Of a stretch of DNA of 64,000 bases, positions 49,250 through 59,761 are shown one piece after another. Every line of letters starts with the position of its first letter. Positions within the stretch are counted from its first letter, which is position 1. The notes beneath the pieces are model-generated. The model was not told the DNA's origin and did not search any database. It worked only from the letters and a program-made list of their open reading frames with translations. Origin of the DNA: Hemerocallis citrina (Eukaryota; Streptophyta; Magnoliopsida; Asparagales; Asphodelaceae); the NCBI GenBank assembly GCA_017893485.1, contig CM030362.1:259894255-259958254 (forward strand), written 5' to 3'. A program made the translations under genes and the position numbers.

Positions 49250-50111
49250 ACCTTGTCATTCACCTTAAATGCAGAAGCACAAGAGATACTTGACTGGGTG
49301 ATTAATACTGATCCGTTATATCCCATTTCGATTATGACCCATCTCGTTCAGGGTTCCTTTCCTGATCAGCTCTTGTCCTGCCAAAACTGGGTTTTTTTAT
49401 TCCAGTCAATGATTCAGCCTCATCCAAAGTTAGAAGAACATCACTGAGCTTCAAAAAGAGTCCCAATGCCTTTTGTTGTTCAGCTGTCCCATGAGCAAGA
49501 GTTCTTCCACGTGGACCCGGATCAAGGAAGACAGCTCTTCCAACATCAATAGCACAATGAAGAGCTGAGCTGATTACATCAGGGAAAAGTTCATCAAATG
49601 CATATCCATTGCAAAAAAGGATCTTTGACTGCTGAATGGCTGCTTTAACTGGTCCTAATAGTCTATTCACCCAACTGAATGCAGGGTCCTTGTTAAAATC
49701 AGCACGGCTGCAAAATCCATGCTTTTGGAATGGGTCTACTAAAACCCAACAAAGAAGGGTTTGATATGAAGCACTACCATTAGAAGCTTCAGAATCTTCA
49801 TTCATTCCAACCATACTAATGCCTTCATGTTGCAGTACATGATGTACATCAATAAGAAAATGCCCATAAATCTCATTCCCTACATGACCAAGAGCGAAGA
49901 CATTAAGCCCTAGCCTTGCTGCAGCAACAGCTAAGTTGCAATTACCGCCAGCCTCCCAGAACCTCTGAACTGCTTCTTCGCTAGGAGCCACATCAACAGG
50001 AACTGTAGCTTCATCATGTGCTGCTTCCTTATCAATAATCATAGACCCATCACCCTTCACAGTCTCATCAACTTCTGTATGAGGTGACAATTCAACAACT
50101 GCATCAGCCAA
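49250..50111 (-). pseudogene. Captured PfkB-family carbohydrate kinase fragment
   Basis: The frame at 50111-49332 reads FWEAGGNCNLAVAAARLGLN, HVGNEIYGHFLIDV, ILFCNGYAFDEL, then FLDPGPRGRTLAHG and LSDVLLTLDEAESLTG. These are the substrate-side and central blocks of plant ribokinase/fructokinase-like PfkB proteins. After a frameshift the similarity resumes at 49326 (MGYNGSVLITQSSISCASAF). The N-terminal start of the family fold and the C-terminal catalytic GxGD segment are missing, so it cannot phosphorylate a sugar. I see no introns in the captured part, which suggests capture from spliced mRNA. Confidence 0.8.
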
Positions 50112-50965
50112 ATTCGGAGTTTCTTCGACTTCTCGACTACTAAAACTGCATCAGAAAGATTTGAATCATTTGCAATGTTGAGTTCTTGGTTAGCTACAGA
50201 ATCAACAGGAACTGGGTCCAACAAAGCATCACCTTCTCCCTGAACATTTTGGTAGGTCTCTCCCAAAGGTATCTCTCCATCATTTACATTTGTCTCATTG
50301 TGCATTTCAGCCTCTCTAACCATTGCTCCACCATTATCCATCGGAGCCCCAACTTTCAGCTCAGTCTCCCCAACAGCACAATTTGGATCCTCTGGAACAA
50401 ACTCTTCTTGTTGGGCTGTAGAGTCGACGGAAACTGGCTCCACAATCAAGTCACCTTCTTCTTGAACATTTTCAATCGTCTTGGGTTCAGAGATTTCTGT
50501 CACTTTTCCCGATGTCAACTGCAAATGCACAACGACAGTAGCATCAGCCACATCTGGTTCATTTGCAACAACATCTGCTTGGTCAGTCATCAAGTCCATA
50601 GGAACTGGATCCAATATGGTGCCTTCTTCCAGGGTATTAGGATTTGTGTTGGTTTCTAACAGCGTCATCTCAAGGGCAGAGGCTTCCGAATTCCTAGCTT
50701 GATCAACATCAGCCATTTCATCATCTTCACTGATTGCTTCAGACCCATCCACGACTAACCCCTCTCTCCCCTCAGTCTGCTCACCAATAATACCCAGGTT
50801 TACATCACATGTTTCAGGCTCAGTCTCTATGCACTCTACATGAGGTTCTGCTTCCTCAACAGGATTATCTGCAACACCATCAATAGGATTGGACCTCAAC
50901 ACAGTGTTAGTTTCATCACCAACTGATGCTACCTGTAAAATTGAAGCCTCTTGTTCATCACGCAC
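50057..50965 (-). CDS. Acidic repeat ORF of the kinase-bearing element
   Basis: A 302-residue frame, strongly acidic, with three degenerate repeats starting at ILDPVPMDLMTDQADVVANE, LIVEPVSVDSTAQQEEFVPE and LLDPVPVDSVANQELNIAND, separated by linkers containing 'ENVQEEGD/QNVQGEGD'. It overlaps the start of the kinase frame in another phase. No known domain is recognised. It could be the fused N-terminal part of the captured gene or an element-specific spacer. Confidence 0.5.
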   Translation of the reverse strand: MRDEQEASILQVASVGDETNTVLRSNPIDGVADNPVEEAEPHVECIETEPETCDVNLGIIGEQTEGREGLVVDGSEAISEDDEMADVDQARNSEASALEMTLLETNTNPNTLEEGTILDPVPMDLMTDQADVVANEPDVADATVVVHLQLTSGKVTEISEPKTIENVQEEGDLIVEPVSVDSTAQQEEFVPEDPNCAVGETELKVGAPMDNGGAMVREAEMHNETNVNDGEIPLGETYQNVQGEGDALLDPVPVDSVANQELNIANDSNLSDAVLVVEKSKKLRIWLMQLLNCHLIQKLMRL

Positions 50966-51154
50966 ATTATACTCCTCACCATCTAGACTGCAACATTCTG
51001 GTTCCTTTCTCCATCAGAAATTAGTATCATTTTGCTACCCAATTCTGACCTTCTATAAAGCAGAAATTTAGTTGCAATGAACACATTATTGAAAAGGAAA
51101 AATTTCATAGCTTCACCTGGGTTCAGTGTGATGCCCTGGAGATCTAACAAGAGC

Positions 51155-51685
51155 TCAATCATACTTCAATTTTCTCATTACGACTCTTTCACATGCTTCT
51201 TGTTGGAAGTCAAACTCTCTTGAACTAATACTCCTGATCCCATATCTCCTGGTATGAACCACAGCTATAAGCTTCTCATCAGTTGGTTTCGCATTCCTTA
51301 CTTCACATTTCTGGGTTGAGGCATTTGAGAAAATAGGTGGAGGCCATCCATTGAGCACTAATTTGGCATTGCCAGTTATAGCCTTGAGATTCAACATCAG
51401 AACATTCAACTTCGTCTTTTTGATTTTCCGTCGAACACTCAATCGGAGCTCAAGATAAGGAACAAATGCCTTTGAGACATTACTGCAAACACTTGGTTGA
51501 TGATTATGAATTGAAGTAAAGATTGTAGAAACTTCAATTATAAGCTTCTCCTCATTTTCTTGTTCATGCATTTCATCAAACACATTCGACGACTTCTCTC
51601 CACTATAATCTTCCACTTCAAGATTCATCAAACTATCAAAAACTACTCCATCCCTATTCTTTCCACAAGAAACAACATCAATCAC
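51155..51685 (-). CDS. Unrecognised ORF of the kinase-bearing element
   Basis: A 176-residue frame begins MIDVVSCGKNRDG, is acidic at first (EDYSGEKSSNVFDEMHEQEN) and basic later (RRKIKKTKLN, ERVVMRKLKYD). It lies directly after the Cys-rich frame (4-base overlap), as if once one polyprotein. I do not recognise a family. Confidence 0.4.
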   Translation of the reverse strand: MIDVVSCGKNRDGVVFDSLMNLEVEDYSGEKSSNVFDEMHEQENEEKLIIEVSTIFTSIHNHQPSVCSNVSKAFVPYLELRLSVRRKIKKTKLNVLMLNLKAITGNAKLVLNGWPPPIFSNASTQKCEVRNAKPTDEKLIAVVHTRRYGIRSISSREFDFQQEACERVVMRKLKYD

Positions 51686-51969
51686 ATTTCATCTACAACA
51701 ATCGATTTGTTAGCTCTTCCATTATCTTCTATAAAGATGAAATCTAATGGAGTCAATCCCACTTCAAATCTATTGTTAGCAAAACAATCACAACACAAAT
51801 CGTAATCAAACAATTTGTTGCAATGGTATCTTTGACAAGAGCAAAAACTCCAACACCAATTACAGTGGTACTCATCATCATTGTCATTGTCTTCATCGCC
51901 ATCACCCAGATTATCAATCTTTTGAGCTACTTCCGACTTCTCACTTCTTCGAATTCTCTTCACTCTCAA
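51682..51969 (-). CDS. Cys-rich zinc-finger-like ORF (DC1/C1-like)
   Basis: A 95-residue frame with an acidic run followed by YHCNWCWSFCSCQRYHCNKL and FDYDLCCDCF. The pattern of paired Cys and His, with 'YHC...FDYDLCCDC', resembles the plant DC1 (divergent C1) finger, but the spacing is not canonical. It lies between the gag-like start and the acidic region, so it may be a second captured host fragment or a diverged nucleocapsid. Confidence 0.4.
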   Translation of the reverse strand: MRVKRIRRSEKSEVAQKIDNLGDGDEDNDNDDEYHCNWCWSFCSCQRYHCNKLFDYDLCCDCFANNRFEVGLTPLDFIFIEDNGRANKSIVVDEM

Positions 51970-52351
51970 CTCTAGAATTGAAAGAAGTGAAATTAGGGTT
52001 TGATACCTTAATCGATGGGTTTAGATGAGGAGTCGATTGAGAGATTGATTGCTGAATTTGATGAGAAAATGGTTGCTGCACTGAGAACAATATCACCTCC
52101 ATTCTTGTTAACATTGCCTCAAGTCTCTCTTCCATTTTGGTCGCCGACGCCTCAAATCTTTCATGGAGTGAATCGAGTTGCTTCTCCATCAATTTCGATT
52201 GCAGATTCATCGCTTGCATTCCCTCATTCATGGATCGGATTCCCTTCCTCACCGTCGACATACCTACGTCTCGCGAGTAGTCACCGGTGAAGGCCGGCTC
52301 TGATACCACTTTGTCAGGGATTCGTTTCCTGACAATGCTGAAAGTAGCCAT
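51941..52351 (-). CDS. Gag-like N-terminal coiled-coil ORF starting inside the LTR
   Basis: The frame starts MATFSIVRKRIPDKV within the 5' LTR (52312-52703), crosses the primer site and reads KLMEKQLDSLHERFEASATK then EERLEAMLTRMEV, a heptad-rich segment like the N-terminus of Gypsy gag. It has no retrotrans_gag core after it. The next frame (51969) overlaps by 29 bases. This supports a Gypsy origin of the element's 5' end. Confidence 0.5.
   Translation of the reverse strand: MATFSIVRKRIPDKVVSEPAFTGDYSRDVGMSTVRKGIRSMNEGMQAMNLQSKLMEKQLDSLHERFEASATKMEERLEAMLTRMEVILFSVQQPFSHQIQQSISQSTPHLNPSIKVSNPNFTSFNSRVESEENSKK
52296..52308 (-). promoter_or_regulatory. Primer-binding site (tRNA-iMet type)
   Basis: On the minus strand TGGTATCAGAGCC lies three bases after the 5' LTR, complementary to the 3' end of initiator tRNA-Met as in most plant LTR elements. 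Confidence 0.85.
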
Positions 52352-52703
52352 TAGAGAGAAGGTTGGAAGAACTAGGGTTGAGAAAGAGAAGATTTGGGAA
52401 AGAAATTAGAGATTTGGGAAAGAACTAGATTGATTTTATTCATTCATTCCCCAACAACGTATTACAGGTTGGGATTTATAGGACATCCCAATTACAAGAC
52501 ACGTGCAAAGCACACTATTACTACCTATTCAATTAAGTGCACAATGCACGTAAAACAAACAGACAGACACAAACAACACAAACAACAGACTCGACAAACA
52601 AACAGACAACTGAAGACCCAAATGTCGCAGGATGATGACGGCGACTAATCTGCATATCACTCCGGTGACTCTGGCGATGGTGGGGCTGCCCGCGTCCCTG
52701 ACA
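52312..52703 (-). repeat. 5' LTR of the kinase-bearing element
   Basis: Right LTR; see 48557-48948. Confidence 0.9.
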
Positions 52704-52751
52704 CAAAACTCTAACTCACAAACCCTAACCCTAAAAACAAAAACAAAAAAC

Positions 52752-52839
52752 CAATTAGGCCCTCCCTCTTCCTCCTTCCTCCTCACAACGAAACTCATAA
52801 AAAGCCTCTCCCGTCGCCACCTCTCATCCACAACCAAAA
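52752..52839 (+). repeat. 88-bp leader repeat, copy 2
   Basis: Second copy of 48469-48556 with a few substitutions. The following Pro/Ser-rich frame (52866-53138) is CT-rich leader and is not supported as a protein. Confidence 0.85.
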
Positions 52840-53281
52840 CCCTAACTCACAAACTCTTACCCTAATTGACATCTCCTTCAGCCGCCACCCCTCCTCCCAC
52901 CATCTCCCCTACACTTCGTTGCCACCACCCACAACACCATCATCCCCGACCACCTCCATCACCAGCCGCACCTCCATCCTCGCCTTCCTCATCTTTACTC
53001 ACCACCTTCGGCCGCCACCCTTCCTTAATCCAAGCCCTACCTCCATCCAGATTTGAACCCAAAATCGAGATCCTTCCCACACAAAAAATCAGTCCATCTC
53101 CAGACCTTTCCCTCACCCATATCCAGATCCAAACCTGACAATTCCTCCAGATCAGAATTCAAATCAAACCCAATCCAAACAACAACCAGATCCAAACCAT
53201 AAAGATGCTTCGTAATCTGTGTTAATGCTCTATGATGCGTGCCCGTACTTGATCTCTTCCATCACCAGCAAGATGCCTAGT

Positions 53282-56200
53282 TGTAACCCCCATTCCCGCA
53301 AAAATGTATTTTCTGAATATTTTCTGTATTTCGATATTATAAATTCATTATTTCTTAAAATCGTTTTGGATTTTATATTAAAGTGTTTTTCTAATCGAAA
53401 ATTTATTCATTTCAAATAATGACGTGTTTTGATCTTATTTTCTAGATCTTATTGATCAACCATTTGCATTTGAGTCCAAATTATATATATATATTTATTG
53501 GGTCATTTTAGATTATTGTTAAATCCGAATATTATTTTGTTGTATGATTTATTATTTTAATTAATTGTTATTCTTGTTTATTTATTTAAAATTCATCTAT
53601 TAAATTATTTTTGTACTTGATCTAATTTCTAGAGAATCCTAATTTAATTGCAAGCCCAAATTATATTCTATTCATTGTATTATTTATTCATTTAATTGGA
53701 TTGGAATTTTCGTTCATGAAGTATTTTCTCTTTTATTGGGTTACCTATCTTGTGAATTTTATTTTATTGAATTGTGGGTATTTTTATTTGAACCCTATTA
53801 ATTTTGATCTCTCTTAATTGAATCCTAAAACCCAATTCCTATTGTTATTGACCCAAAACCGTTGTTATTGAACCCTAAACCACTAACCCAATACCCTAAT
53901 TATACCCTATAAATACAACTCTAATGCAAACCCTAATTTTTGCACACAAATCGAAACCCTAGCCGCCTACTCTCTCTCCTCCCGTTCTCTCTCTTCCGAC
54001 TGTTTTCTCGCCAAACCCCCTAAACCACCTGTCTCCTTCTCCGGCAGCACTCCGGCCACACGACCCAGCGACGCCGTCGCCCGCCCGCCCTTGGCCTGGC
54101 CGTTGTCGTTACTGTCTCTTTGTATTGCTATGTTGTTTTGTCTTTGTGTGCACGTATTATACGCGTGCTATTTCGGGTGTTCGAGAGTTCGTTACTTCGG
54201 GATTCTTATCCTGTTATTCTTTAAATTCGAGTTAACCCTCTAACAGACAAGTCACCGTCCTCTTGAGTTGCTAATTGTATCAAATTCAAGTGTTATTGAA
54301 ATTCTTGCAGGTAGATCTCTTTGTTATCGTACTATCCATTGTTCATCTATTCGTTGGGTCTATTGAGGGTTTACACGAGCTAACCCCAATATTCTTGACA
54401 TCGTGCCACTTTTTACTCTAAAGTTTGGATCTTTCATGAGTGCATATAAAATTTGATAATAGGATTGTTCATATAATTGTCACACAAATAATCTATTGTA
54501 GAGACAATTGATAGGTTATATGTTGTTTGGTTGAATGATGATTGATTGATGATAAATTAGTGTATGTGTGTGTTATAATTTTATTTATCATGTTTTGACA
54601 CCCATCATGTTGATTACACAATTTATGGACTAGAGAATCGATACACCTATTGTTTAATTAATTTATATTCAAGAAAAATATCCTAAAAACTGTATATGCT
54701 TGCTGACCTGAACATTGACCGCTATTTTCGAACTAGTAAACGACCTTAAAATGAAATACTTTCTGAATATGAATTGTAGCCTTATCTTTCTAGTTTCCAG
54801 ATCATCTTGAATTTTCGAATTCCGAATTTTGTAGCAAAAGTTATGCCCGTTTTACTACAGCTGTGTTTTTACTTTCAGATTTTCAGATTCTCGTACCTTT
54901 CATGTTTAAACAGTAAAAATGATGATCAAATGATAAAATTTTGCTATGAAAATTTCCAGATTGTTTCTTAATAGGAATTTTCATAGTATTTTTAATGAAT
55001 TTAATATTGAGTTTTTGCTGATTCAAAAATTAAAACAACATGAAATCGAATTTTTGCCTGAACATGAAACCTGTAAAGAACAGTGTGTTTGACCTAGCTA
55101 CTGTTGTAGGATTTTGAACTTTAAATATGCGTTGGAACCGTGTGGAAGTCTAGTTTCCAGATTTTCCGACGGATTCAACTTTCGATTTCTGAGTCAGCGG
55201 AAAACTGCATTTTTTAACAGACTGCACTTGCTGTCCAGAATTTTAGACTCCACTTTTTAATAGATTAATTATTCCTATGTTGTACTATTGTATGAATTAA
55301 TATATGTATGTTGCATTGCATGTTCCCAATGAGTTATTGTCACTATTCTAACCATCCTATCCATGTTATCAACCTATTGTTCCCCATTGATACTATCGTT
55401 CATATTATGTCTCATATTTGTATACTGTATTGTTGCATTAATGAAATAATTAATAAGCCAGGGTTTAAGGAATTGGCTGGAGTAGTTGATGACATAGTGA
55501 CTTACACCGTAGTGTGGGCCTTGTTTCCCAAAATATTGTGTGGGCAAAAGTTATTGTTATCGGTTTATTGTTAGACTACTGACACAGTATCTCCAATTGA
55601 CCGTGTATTATTTTTATTGAGCCAACCAGTGTGCAGCAACGCTGCAAATACCGTTATCGTGCCGTGTACATGATCTATAGAATCTTCCGCTTAAGTCTAA
55701 AACGAAATTGAATGTATGCATCGAACCTGTGGTACGACACACATGGGACATAGTAGTACCTGCATTAGTTATGAGTTAAAATGATTAATAGACATAATGA
55801 TTGACACATCACCGACATTGCATATTGTTCATCATTGTTCTTATTGATATCGAATATTGGCTAAGTGTTATTAATATTGATCATTGATTATTGTTACCGA
55901 TTATTGAACCATTGTTTATAGTCAATTGCATCGATTATCATGATATTGTCTCATGTTATTGATTCTTATTGATCCATTGACTTCATTGTTATACCGTTAT
56001 TCCATTGTTCCCTGCTTTCTCTACTTGTTGTCCATGACTTGCTCTAAGGACAATTTTTTTCATCTTTTTAGATGAAGTGTTTACAAGTGTTGATGGAGAA
56101 TTTCCTGCTGGAATTGGAGGACAGAGATTCTGAAGATTTAATGCTTTCTAGTTGCTTACTGTTTTATTGAACTATGGTTATTTCATTGTATTGGGCTTAT

Positions 56201-56433
56201 GTCCGGAATATTGCTATTTATTTCCAGACGTTGATTATTATTGTATTTGGATATTTTTACTGCTTAATTCTAAGTATTATTGTTCATGAGATTACTATTA
56301 TTGTCTACGCATTTGTTCTGTATTGATTATATTATTGAGTTAATCGGATAAACAGCTTATGGGTGACGTTAGTCATTCGCTGGGCCAATGTTACGTGCTC
56401 GTATTCTGTATTTTTGGAAAGCGGGGCATGACA
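53282..56433 (+). repeat. Large solo LTR (3.15 kb), TSD CTAGT
   Basis: Starts TGTAACCCCCATTCCCGC, ends GAAAGCGGGGCATGACA, with exact CTAGT on both sides (53277-53281, 56434-56438). A TATA box 'ccctataaatac' at about 53904-53915, followed by a 5'-UTR-like 'aaccctagccgcc', shows plus orientation. Its ends match the solo LTR at 11892-15181 and the LTR ends at 817 and 9406. It interrupts the Copia 5' region. Short ORFs inside are incidental. Confidence 0.92.
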
Positions 56434-56574
56434 CTAGTGATTCGTGCTGCTTCGTGATGCGTCCACGTGCTTGATCTCATCTCCAATGAACATATCTCTT
56501 CTTCACCGTTAGATCTCATCTAGATCTACTCTTCTCCAATGGTGACCGATATTTGCCACCGATCCTCCTTCTCT

Positions 56575-56810
56575 GTTGAAGACGAAGCACATGACCACCA
56601 AGAATCTCTCGAGCCGTGGTGACGGTCACCACTTCAACACAAAGTATTGCACCTACTGTCAGACCGATCTCATGAGTATGAGACGTGTTGAAAACGTCTC
56701 GGTCTTCCTCCTGTGCTCATCAGTTTTTCACTGTGGAATCTTCTCCTTCCACGGCTGCTCCTACAGATGTGACAACCTCCTCCCAATATACTCTTTCTGC
56801 TGAAGAGTAT
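56575..56810 (+). pseudogene. Copia gag zinc-knuckle remnant
   Basis: The frame has HFNTKYCTYCQTD, the first half of a CCHC knuckle; the remaining His/Cys are lost. A shifted frame continues with a Ser-rich tail ending QYTLSAEEYRVFHNMM, typical of the gag-protease junction. No intact protease DSG motif follows. Confidence 0.65.
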
Positions 56811-57159
56811 CGGGTCTTCCACAACATGATGTCTCCTCTTATTGGTAACTCTGTTTATTCAGGTAAAGTTTTCTCACATTAATGAATTATTGATCACGTA
56901 CTTCTGAACACACTTTGCCTCTCTCACTTTCTTTATTTTTTTCTTTCAAATTATCATGTGCGTATTGCAGATGGCTCACATGTCCTTGTTGAATGAGTGA
57001 GAGATATCTCCCTTTCTCCGGACCTTTCTCTTAGATATGATTTGCATGTTCCTACCGTTCCTAATAGCTTATTATCGGTTCCTAAAATTTGCAAATATTT
57101 AAATTGTTTATTGACATTTTTTTCTTCTCATTGGGTGTTTTAGGATATTACGATGAGGA

Positions 57160-57670
57160 AGGTGATTAGCACCGGTTATGAACAACATGGGTTATACATC
57201 TTGCATTCTCCAGTCTCGGCTTTAGTTCAACTGATACTGCATTGTGGCACAAACGATTGGGACATCCTTCACTTGGTTTCCGGTTGTGTCTTCATTTACT
57301 TTATCTTGTGAATCATGTGAGTTAGGTAAATAAATGTAGTGAACATTTGTTTAGTTTAGTGCATTCTGATGTTTGGGGCCATGTTGATTTTCCACGTTTA
57401 ATAAATATTGTTACTTTGTTATGTTTATTGATTTCTCTTGCATGACAAGGTTATTTCTCTTGAAAGATCGTTCTGAATTGTTTGAAGTTTTTAATAACTT
57501 TTCTTTGAGATAAGAACACAATTTAGCACTACTCTTAAATATTTTCATTCTAATAATGCTAAAGAATACCTGAGTTCTGATTTTTAACAATTTTTTCTCA
57601 ACATGGAGTAATATATCAAACTTCTTGTGCATACACCCCTCAACAATATGGAGTGACGGAACACAAAAAT
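57160..57670 (+). pseudogene. Copia integrase remnant
   Basis: Across several frames one can read a degenerate zinc-binding region (TIGTSFT after 'ggcacaaacgattggg'), SCESCELGK, HSDVWGHVDFPR and YTPQQYGVTEHKNQ. These follow the order of Copia pre-integrase and integrase core. Deletions and stops occur throughout. Confidence 0.65.
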
Positions 57671-58339
57671 CAATATTTACTTAGCACTGCTCACTCCTTG
57701 ATATTTGAAATGAAAGTCTCCAAATTTTATTAAAATTTTGCGGTTCTCACTACTTGTTTTCTTATTATTAGTATGATTACTCCTATTCTTCAAAATCAAT
57801 CCCCATTCAAACTGGTGTTTTCTCTTAAGATCCATTTTCATTATCACCTCGTGTTTTTGGTTCCACATGTTTTATTCAAAATCTCAGTTTAGGCACTGAT
57901 ATACTTGACTAGCGTGCTACTAAATGTGTGTACTTAGATATTCACGTTTTTCGAAAGGTTATCTTTGCTATAGTCCTTCACGAAAAAAAAAAGTTTACCT
58001 CAGCGGATGTTTCATTTTTTCGAAAACAAGCTTTTTTAACAAACTCCTTTGAAAACTCCCGATTTACCAAGGGCTGTTGTAGAAAGTTTTGATTTTCTGG
58101 CGTCTCCATCACTTCAGGTTTATAATCGTCCGGACTCGACCATCCCAGTGGTACCATATGTTGTTCAACTGGTGCCAACTACTTCAGTGCTCTGTCGGCA
58201 ATATTCCTAACACAAATGATTTACCTTGGCCTCAAACAGTTTCCTCGGGCTTGGTTTGAAAGTTTGACAAAGTTGTGTGCTCTTTTGGATTCTCTAGAAA
58301 CAAGGCAGACCATTCTCTCTTCACAAAGAAAGGAAGCAA

Positions 58340-58880
58340 AGATATTGTTATCCTATTAGTCTATATTGATGATATCATTATCACAGACAGTGACTCGCAA
58401 CGTACTGCAGACATTAAGCAATAGTTAGCACAAACCTTTCAAACATAGAATCTCGTCCGTTTTGATACTTCATTTGCATTAAGCTTGCACACACGAATGA
58501 TGATATCTTTCTTTCACAAATGAAATATGTCCATATTCTTATTGAGACATGAATGTTGGGATATCGCCCCAGTGACACCTATGGATCCAAATATTAAGTT
58601 TCCCTCCTTCTTCAATGATGTAATATTGTTCTCTGATATAGCACGATATTGCAGGCTGGTTGGAAAACACATCTCTCAGTGACAAAGCTAGATATTGCTT
58701 ATGCAATTGGTCGAGTTAGTCAGTTTATGCATGCACCGACCATTACTCATTGGGAAGCAGTGGTTCACTTTCTTCGCCATCTTAAGAAGGCCACAAGGCA
58801 AGGATTTCTCTTCAAGCCTGGTGACTCACTTTGTTTATGACGTTATTCCAATGCTGATTGAGCAGGATCGGTTGATGATA
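58340..58880 (+). pseudogene. Copia reverse transcriptase / RNase H remnant, first part
   Basis: VILLVYIDDIIITDSDS is the RT catalytic box (YVDD with Val to Ile). Further on come PVTPMDPNIKF and the 58649-58840 frame with TKLDIAYAIGRVSQFMHAPT, the connection to RNase H. The coding is cut by the hAT insertion at 58882 and resumes at 61546. Confidence 0.75.
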
Positions 58881-59406
58881 GTAGGGGTGGCATGCGGCCT
58901 ACTCGGGCCGGGCCGGAACCGTGCGGGCTTGGCCCGGTCCCGGGCCAACCCGAGCTGGGCTTAACTACTTCGCCGGGCCGGGCTGTTGGGGAAATGTGAG
59001 GCCCGGACCTGGCCCCTGGCCCCAAGGGTGGGGGTCGGGCTGATTTTTTAGTGTATTTTTTTATAAAACAAAGATCAAGTATTAAATAATAATTTCATAA
59101 CAATTGCAACGAAAAAATAAATAAAAGAAATTAAAACCAAATTTAAATTGATTTAATAAATTACAAATTGTTAAATAAAATGAAGTTCATGAATAATATT
59201 TCATACAAATTAGATCAAATTACAAAACAAGAAAATTATTTGAATTTAGAAATCGAGATGGCCTCTATTTAGATTGAAGAGAAGGAATTGGACTATTGTC
59301 GTGCACTTCTACTTAACCTAAATATAGAATCTCATCCCCTTAATTTTCCCAATTATTTACAATATATTATACAACATTTTAATATAAATCGACTAAATCT
59401 AGTTGT

Positions 59407-59712
59407 TCATTCATCGCTACTTGTTAAGCCAGCTTGTGCTTCATGTAAATCTTCGGTCATCTCTTCCGCTTTCATCCAATCTTCGTCGCATACTAGCATC
59501 TTCAATTTTTTTGCTGTCAATCGATTCTGTTCGGGCTCATTATCTTGCCACCAAGAGAAAAAAACACTTTCTGATGCAACGGTTGACACTAGTGTTGTTA
59601 GCAAATCTCTAGCCATAGGAGAAAGAATATTAAAAATAACTTCATTGCTCTTCCAAAACTGTAACACATCTACTACATCATCAATTGGACTTTGTGCATT
59701 ATACCAATTCAA
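59407..59712 (-). pseudogene. hAT transposase C-terminal dimerisation domain
   Basis: The frame reads VLQFWKSNEVIFNILSPMAR then LLTTLVSTVASESVFFSW, the hallmark of the hAT C-terminal dimerisation domain (WW/FWKxN...LSxMARDxLxxPVSTVASESxFS). It ends with LVCDEDWMKAEE, as in RICESLEEPER/DAYSLEEPER-type proteins. It is cut off from the rest by the insertion at 59762. Confidence 0.88.
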
Positions 59713-59761
59713 CTCATTTGGTGAATTGGTTCTTGGTTTTTTTTTTATTTAATAAGATTTA

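Larger units (their letters stand above)
48557..52703 (-). mobile_element. Chimeric LTR retrotransposon carrying a captured PfkB-type kinase fragment, TSD CAAAA
   Basis: Two 392-bp LTRs (48557-48948, 52312-52703; TGTCAGGGATTCG...GTCCCTGACA) differ at about eight positions and are flanked by exact CAAAA (48552-48556, 52704-52708). On the minus strand the primer site TGGTATCAGAGCC (52308-52296) follows the 5' LTR and the purine tract AAGGGGGGTGGAAT (48962-48949) precedes the 3' LTR. In between are a gag-like start, a Cys-rich segment, an unrecognised segment, acidic repeats and a host sugar-kinase fragment, with no protease, RT or integrase. It resembles gene-capturing elements such as maize Bs1 in design. 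Confidence 0.88.

Noticed and set aside
49250..50111. A functional PfkB sugar kinase gene
   Set aside because: It lies inside an LTR pair, is frameshifted, and lacks both the N-terminal start of the fold and the C-terminal catalytic region.
52866..53138. Pro/Ser-rich protein-coding ORF
   Set aside because: Low-complexity CT-rich Copia leader; no motif and no conservation evidence.
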